Source: Gemmatimonas sp. (GTDB lineage Bacteria; Krumholzibacteriota; Krumholzibacteriia; LZORAL124-64-63). Taken from it: 46,090 nt of DNA. The notes under the pieces are model-generated. The model saw nothing but the letters and a program-made list of their open reading frames with translations, did not search any database and was not told where the DNA came from. Both the position numbers and the translations under genes were made by a program. Below are positions 42,007 to 46,090 of this stretch, in pieces (the first letter of the stretch is position 1; every line of letters starts with the position of its first letter). The stretch lies in contig PNOJ01000010.1 in the NCBI GenBank assembly GCA_013824755.1, positions 1 to 46,090 of the forward strand. Reading direction: 5' to 3'.

Positions 42007-42368
42007 TCGAGCCCGCCTTTCTTCCAGACGTAGACGAAGCCGACGACCAGCACCGCCACGAAGGCGCCCATCTCGCCCAGGGCGAAGGCCGCCCGGCCTT
42101 CGGCGACCATGGAGCGGAACAGGATGGCCCAGGGGTAGAGGAACACCGCCTCGAGGTCGAAGAGCAGGAACAGCAGGGCCACCAGGAAGAAGCGCACGAA
42201 GAAGCGGATCTGCACGGAGCTGCGCGCCGGCACGCCGCACTCGTAGGTCGTGGACTTCAGGCTGTTCGGCCGGTAGGGCCCCAGCCAGCCGCTCAACCCC
42301 AGGAACAGCAGGGACAGCAGGGCCGCGGTGCCCACGACCATCAGGATGGGGATCGCTTGTGCGCTCAT
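41997..42368 (-). CDS. nuoA: NADH-quinone oxidoreductase subunit A
   Basis: 123 residues, three membrane spans. Signature YECGVPARSSVQIRFFVRFF followed by LFLLFDLEAVFLYPWA with its conserved acidic residues. First gene of the operon; ATG 42368 has GAGGAG about eight bases upstream. Confidence 0.95.
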   Translation of the reverse strand: MSAQAIPILMVVGTAALLSLLFLGLSGWLGPYRPNSLKSTTYECGVPARSSVQIRFFVRFFLVALLFLLFDLEAVFLYPWAILFRSMVAEGRAAFALGEMGAFVAVLVVGFVYVWKKGGLEWQ

Positions 42369-42474
42369 CGCGGCAGCTCCTCGCCGTGCCGGGACCGGTG
42401 CCGGCCATCCGCGGGACCGGGCGCGGCGCCCGAACCCCCACGATCCTTGTCAAGATTTTCACAGCAGGTGCGTC

Positions 42475-42502
42475 AACCTACCACAGAATTCGGACCTGTC
42501 AA
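42475..42502 (-). promoter_or_regulatory. Promoter of the nuo operon
   Basis: Minus strand TTGACA (42502-42497), 16-bp spacer, TAGGTT (42480-42475). Initiation near 42468 gives a leader of about 100 nt. Two more TTGAC hexamers lie downstream on the same strand (42476-42471, 42453-42448) without good -10 partners. Confidence 0.5.
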
Positions 42503-42524
42503 CCGGGGCGCGGCCCGTCCGGCC

Positions 42525-42553
42525 TTGCCTCCGGGCTCGCCGGGGCCTAGGCT
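42525..42553 (+). promoter_or_regulatory. Promoter of the class IV aminotransferase gene
   Basis: TTGCCT (42525-42530), 17-bp spacer, TAGGCT (42548-42553). Initiation near 42560 gives a leader of about 40 nt. Divergent from the nuo promoter. Confidence 0.5.
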
Positions 42554-42600
42554 GGACGCCTGCGGCCAAGGTCAACGCTCGTTCCGGGAAGGTAGATCCG

Positions 42601-43503
42601 GTGATCGTTTTTCTCAACGGAAAGTATCTCGACGCCCGCGAGGCCCGCGTCGGTCTCTTCGACGGCGGCTACCTCTACGGCGACGGCGTGTTCGAGACGA
42701 TCCGCCTCTACGCGGGCCGGCCCTTCGACCTCGACGGGCACCTCGGTCGCCTGGCGGACAACCTCGCGGCGCTCGACTTCGCCTGGCGGCCCGACCGGGC
42801 GGCCGTGACCGAGATCGTCGCGGAGCTGGTGCGGCGCAACGGCCTGTCCGGCCGCGACGCCCGCTGCCGCCTGACCGTCAGCCGCGGCGGCTCGCCCGAC
42901 GACCCGCTGCCCCTGGCCGGCCTCGGCTCGCTCCCCCCCACGGTGTCGGCCTGGATGGAGCCGCTCGGCCCCCACCTGGCCGCCTGGCAGCGCGACGGCG
43001 TGGCGGTCGCCGTGCTGCGCGAGGGCTTCCGCCGCGGCAACTCCCCCGGCATCAAGTCGCTGAACTACCTGCCGACGGTGCTGGCCCTGCGCGAGGCCCG
43101 ACGCCGAGGCTGCGCCGAGGCCCTGATCTGCGACGAGCGGGACCGACTGCTGGAGGGCGCCACCAGCAACGTCTTCGTCGTGGCGGCGGGACGGCTCGCC
43201 ACGCCCCCGCTGTCGCGGGGGCTGCTGGGCGGCCGCACGCGCGCGCTGGTGATCGAAGCGGCGGCGCGGCTGGGCCTGCCCTGCGACGAGACCGACGTCA
43301 CGGTGGCCGACGCCGCCGGCGCCGACGAGGTGTTCCTGTGCGGTTCGGTGAAGGAGATCGTGCCGGTGACGGCGGTCGACGGCGTCCCGGTGGGCGGCGG
43401 CGCGCCCGGGCCGGTCACGCGCCGCCTGCAGGAAGCCTACCGCCGAGGGGTCCGGGACTCCCTCGGCGGCGGCGCGGGCGGACCGGCGGGAGCGCCGGCC
43501 TAG
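42601..43503 (+). CDS. Class IV pyridoxal-phosphate aminotransferase (BCAT/D-AAT/PabC family)
   Basis: 300 residues, fold-type IV PLP enzyme. The PLP Lys is probably Lys152 in NSPGIKSLNYLPTVLALREA; phosphate- and cofactor-binding segments include DERDRLLEGATSNVFVV, and YLYGDGVFETIRLYAGRPFDLD opens the fold. It could be branched-chain aminotransferase, D-amino-acid aminotransferase or aminodeoxychorismate lyase; sequence by eye does not decide. Starts at GTG 42601 with GGGAAGG upstream. Its TAG overlaps the stop of the convergent NYN gene by four bases (CTAG, 43500-43503). Confidence 0.85.
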   Translation: MIVFLNGKYLDAREARVGLFDGGYLYGDGVFETIRLYAGRPFDLDGHLGRLADNLAALDFAWRPDRAAVTEIVAELVRRNGLSGRDARCRLTVSRGGSPDDPLPLAGLGSLPPTVSAWMEPLGPHLAAWQRDGVAVAVLREGFRRGNSPGIKSLNYLPTVLALREARRRGCAEALICDERDRLLEGATSNVFVVAAGRLATPPLSRGLLGGRTRALVIEAAARLGLPCDETDVTVADAAGADEVFLCGSVKEIVPVTAVDGVPVGGGAPGPVTRRLQEAYRRGVRDSLGGGAGGPAGAPA

Positions 43504-44111
43504 TACTCGATCGCGTTGTAGTCGATGCGGGCGCTGTCGAGGTCGTTGCGGATCTGGCTCTGGGGCGGCCCGTCCTCGCGGCGCTCGGGCGGGGGAGCGT
43601 CCAGGGCCAGGTGATCGCGCATCGTGCCGAGGTCGATGTACTCGTCCGAGACGGCGATCAGGTCCGTGCTGGTCATCTCCCGCAGGGCGCAGACCTCCAC
43701 GTGCTTGCCGTGTCGAGAGACGCTCTCGACCAGGCGCACGAAGTCGCCGTCGCCGGAACAGAGGATGACCGTATCGAGGCCCGGCAGCATCTCGTAGATG
43801 TCGATGGCGATGTCCAGATCGAGATTGCCCCGGAAGAAGCGCTGCTGCGTCTCGGCCTCGGTGAAGCTGCGCAGCTCCTTGGTCACGACGCGGAACCCGT
43901 TGAGCCTCAGGAAGTTGATGAAATCGATCTTCCCCTCGCTCTGGTTCGAGATGGCCGTGTAGAAGGTCGCGCGGATCAGTCTGCGGTCGCCGGCCAGCGC
44001 CTTGCACATCTTGATGTAGTCGAGCCGCATGTTCATGTGCTTGGCGCTGTAGTGGATGTTCTCGCCATCGATGAAGATGGCGATCCTCTCGCTGGGGTCG
44101 TGGCGATACAT
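43500..44111 (-). CDS. NYN domain (LabA/DUF88-like) predicted ribonuclease
   Basis: 203 residues. The NYN fold, a PIN-like nuclease superfamily, is marked by AIFIDGENIHYSAKH, GNLDLDIAIDIYEMLPG and VILCSGDGDFVRLVESV, which supply the acidic residues expected to bind metal. Such proteins are thought to process or degrade RNA. A roughly 35-residue charged C-terminal extension (DAPPPERREDGPP) is less conserved. ATG 44111 has AAAGG eight bases upstream; the open frame begins earlier but that part is not supported. Confidence 0.88.
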   Translation of the reverse strand: MYRHDPSERIAIFIDGENIHYSAKHMNMRLDYIKMCKALAGDRRLIRATFYTAISNQSEGKIDFINFLRLNGFRVVTKELRSFTEAETQQRFFRGNLDLDIAIDIYEMLPGLDTVILCSGDGDFVRLVESVSRHGKHVEVCALREMTSTDLIAVSDEYIDLGTMRDHLALDAPPPERREDGPPQSQIRNDLDSARIDYNAIEY

Positions 44112-44197
44112 CGTCGGGCCTTTCGTTCGGATGTCGGAGTCGGGCGATGATACGTGCTCCGGGCCCGTGATCATCGCCACGGCCCGGCGATGGCGCG

Positions 44198-44226
44198 AAT
44201 ATAGGCACGCCCGCGGGCATCGGCAA
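44198..44226 (-). promoter_or_regulatory. Promoter of the NYN-domain gene
   Basis: Minus strand TTGCCG (44226-44221), 17-bp spacer, TATATT (44203-44198). Initiation near 44191 gives a leader of about 80 nt. The remaining intergenic bases to 44371 hold only a weak TATCTT (44301-44306) that could serve the divergent FTCD gene. Confidence 0.6.
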
Positions 44227-44371
44227 CCACCCCGGTCGAGGTCGTTGCCCGCCAAGGCGAAACGCCCCCCCGGCGGCTGGAATTCCCCCGGCCGACAGGC
44301 TATCTTCTCCCCCGTGGCCGGCCGCCGGCCGCATGGCTATTCCCGCGCCACCGCAGCCGGAGGGTCCGCCC

Positions 44372-46090
44372 ATGAGCAAGCTCGTCGAATGCGTCCCCAA
44401 CATCAGCGAGGGCCGCGACCGGGCCGTCATCGACGCCGTCACGGCGGTCGTCGCCGAGGTCGACGGCGTCTCGCTGCTGGACGTCGATCCGGGCGCGGAG
44501 ACCAACCGCACCGTGATCACCTTCATCGGCACGCCGGACGGCGTGGCCGAGGCCGCCTTCCGCGTGGTGAAGCGGGCCGCCGAGCTCATCGACATGTCGC
44601 GCCACCACGGCGCCCACCCCCGCCACGGCGCCACCGACGTCTGCCCGTTCGTGCCGGTGCGGGACGTGACGATGCAGGAGTGCGCCGAGCTCGCCCGCCG
44701 CGTCGGCGAGCGGATCGGCCGCGAGCTGTCGATCCCCGTCTACCTCTACGAGAGCGCGGCCACGCGCCCCAAGCGCCGCAATCTCGCGGACGTGCGCAAG
44801 GGCGAGTACGAGGCGCTGCGGGAGAAGCTCGGCACCGCGGCCTGGGCCCCCGACTTCGGCCCCAACGTCTGGGACGAGCGCGCGGCGCGCACCGGCGCGA
44901 CCAACGTCGCGGCCCGCGGCTTCCTGGTGGCCTACAACGTGAACCTCAACACCCGCAGCAAGAAGCTGGCCGGGGAGATCGCCCTGGACATCAAGGAGGC
45001 GGGCCGCGCGCAGCGCGATGCCGCCGGCAAGATCGTCAAGGACGCCGCCGGGCAGACCGTGCTGGTGCCGGGCCCCTACCGCCTGCCGGCCTGCAAGGCC
45101 GTGGGCTGGGTCATCCCCGAGTACGACCGGGCCCAGGTCTCGATCAATCTCGTGGACACCACCGTCACCAAGCCCCACGAGGCCTTCGAGGCCTGCCGCG
45201 CCGCGGCGCGGGATCGCGGCCTGCGCGTGACCGGCAGCGAGCTGGTGGGCCTGATCCCCGAGAGCGACCTGCTGGCGGCCGGCGTCCACTACCAGCGACA
45301 GGCCGGCCTGTCGGCGGGCCTGCCCCGCCGCCAACTGGTCGAGACTGCGATCCAGAGCCTGGGCCTGCGCGACCTCGGCCGCTTCGAGGCCGACGAGAAG
45401 ATCATCGAGTACAGGGCCGGCCTGGTCGACGGGCCGTTGGTGGCGATGTCCAACCGCGCCTTCCTGGACGAGCTGTCCACCGACTCCCCCGCGCCGGGCG
45501 GCGGCTCGGTGGCCGCGCTGGCGGCCGCGCAGTCGGCGGCGCTGTCGGCGATGGTCGCCAACCTCACCGTCGGCAAGGCGGGCTACGAGGCGGCGCAGGC
45601 GCGCTGCTTCGCGATCGCCGAGCGCGGCCAGGACCTCAAGGACCGCCTGCTGCGGGCCATGGACGACGACACCGCGGCCTTCAACAAGGTCATGGCGGCC
45701 TTCGGCCTGCCCCGCAAGACGCCCGACGAGCAGCAGCAGCGCGGCCTCGCGGTGGCCGAGGCCACGCGCGGGGCCACGACGGTCCCGCTGTCGGTGCTCG
45801 AGGCCTGCCCCGAGCTGCTGGAGCTGGCCGGCGAGATCGCGCGGATCGGCAACGCCAACTCGCTGTCCGACGCGGGCGTCGCCGCCCTGACGGCCATGGC
45901 CGGCGCCGAGGGCGCGTACTACAACGTCCTGATCAACCTGGCCGCGCTGAAGGAGCTCGACCAGGGCGCGGCGCCGGGCTTCGCCGACGACGCGCGGGCG
46001 CGGGCCGAGCAGGCGCTGGCCCGGTGCGAGGAGCTGGCGGCGGCGGTGCGGCGGGACGTGCGCGGGCGGCTGGCGGCCGCGCTGGGCTGA
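44372..46090 (+). CDS. Bifunctional glutamate formimidoyltransferase / formimidoyltetrahydrofolate cyclodeaminase
   Basis: 572 residues. The N-terminal formimidoyltransferase (about 1-330; LVECVPNISEGRD, HHGAHPRHGATDVCPFVPV) moves the formimino group from N-formimidoyl-glutamate to tetrahydrofolate. The C-terminal cyclodeaminase (about 365-572; FLDELSTDSPAPGGGSVAAL, AAALSAMVANLT-like helices) releases ammonia and makes methenyl-THF. This is the last part of one histidine degradation route, feeding one-carbon metabolism. The same fusion occurs in animals and various bacteria. ATG 44372 has GGAGGG eight bases upstream. The TGA stop is exactly the last three bases of the window, so the gene is complete. 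Confidence 0.95.
   Translation: MSKLVECVPNISEGRDRAVIDAVTAVVAEVDGVSLLDVDPGAETNRTVITFIGTPDGVAEAAFRVVKRAAELIDMSRHHGAHPRHGATDVCPFVPVRDVTMQECAELARRVGERIGRELSIPVYLYESAATRPKRRNLADVRKGEYEALREKLGTAAWAPDFGPNVWDERAARTGATNVAARGFLVAYNVNLNTRSKKLAGEIALDIKEAGRAQRDAAGKIVKDAAGQTVLVPGPYRLPACKAVGWVIPEYDRAQVSINLVDTTVTKPHEAFEACRAAARDRGLRVTGSELVGLIPESDLLAAGVHYQRQAGLSAGLPRRQLVETAIQSLGLRDLGRFEADEKIIEYRAGLVDGPLVAMSNRAFLDELSTDSPAPGGGSVAALAAAQSAALSAMVANLTVGKAGYEAAQARCFAIAERGQDLKDRLLRAMDDDTAAFNKVMAAFGLPRKTPDEQQQRGLAVAEATRGATTVPLSVLEACPELLELAGEIARIGNANSLSDAGVAALTAMAGAEGAYYNVLINLAALKELDQGAAPGFADDARARAEQALARCEELAAAVRRDVRGRLAAALG

Noticed and set aside
42448-42502. Three TTGAC hexamers as three tandem nuo promoters
   Set aside because: Only the outermost has an acceptable -10 at proper spacing.

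Overview
The window is strongly GC-rich bacterial DNA that reads as chromosome. It carries housekeeping genes (nuoA-N, glnA, phoH, a NifU-like scaffold), no phage or plasmid genes, and no rRNA, tRNA or CRISPR that I could see. Two very large secreted C25 (gingipain-type) peptidases end in a beta-sandwich with an NPFNPST-type motif. They resemble type IX sorting / FlgD-Ig-like C-termini, which are common in the Fibrobacteres-Chlorobi-Bacteroidetes superphylum and its uncultured relatives (Eisenbacteria, Krumholzibacteriota, Latescibacterota). Together with the high GC, a fused nuoCD and an alpha-type glutamine synthetase, this suggests an uncultured FCB-group lineage. That placement is inference, not proof.

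Layout. 1-313: 5' part of a histone-H1-like Lys/Ala-rich protein (minus strand, cut by the window edge). 414-2063: solute-binding lipoprotein. 2177-7066 and 7330-12090: two C25 peptidase paralogues in tandem; the second is broken by two compensating frame disruptions near 11210 and 11330. 12297-18183: envelope-glycan genes in two transcription units, first an O-antigen ligase/polymerase-like protein with a GT4 glycosyltransferase, then a WecA-like polyprenyl-phosphate sugar-phosphate transferase, a methyltransferase and a deacetylase-like protein. 18231-19625: glnA. 19899-21239: PIN-PhoH ATPase. 21240-22043: lipoprotein. 22125-22979: inositol-phosphatase family. 23081-23299: NifU-like. 23311-27046: GT-C-like membrane protein and a membrane-anchored sulfatase-superfamily protein with a frameshift. 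27203-28369: glutaryl-CoA dehydrogenase. 28384-28547: a 164-bp element with perfect 38-bp terminal inverted repeats. 28544-42368: a complete 13-gene complex I operon on the minus strand (nuoA-B-CD-E-F-G-H-I-J-K-L-M-N). 42601-46090: class IV aminotransferase, NYN-domain nuclease, and bifunctional formimidoyltransferase-cyclodeaminase ending exactly at the window edge.

How the parts work together. Complex I oxidises NADH made by catabolism, including glutaryl-CoA (Lys/Trp) and histidine (FTCD) breakdown. The binding lipoprotein and secreted C25 peptidases fit a protein- or peptide-degrading life style. The glycan genes plausibly build a lipid-linked surface polysaccharide. No complete new system is evident. 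The most unusual items are the inverted-repeat element that supplies the nuoN stop codon, the frame-disrupted genes, the possible leaderless or palindrome-controlled start of the ligase gene, and the histone-like protein.

Thirteen sigma-70-type promoters with the same architecture (TTGNNN, 16-18 bp, TANNNT) plus one extended -10 can be read upstream of transcription units. No gene-free stretch exceeds 300 bases; the largest gaps hold promoters and leaders.
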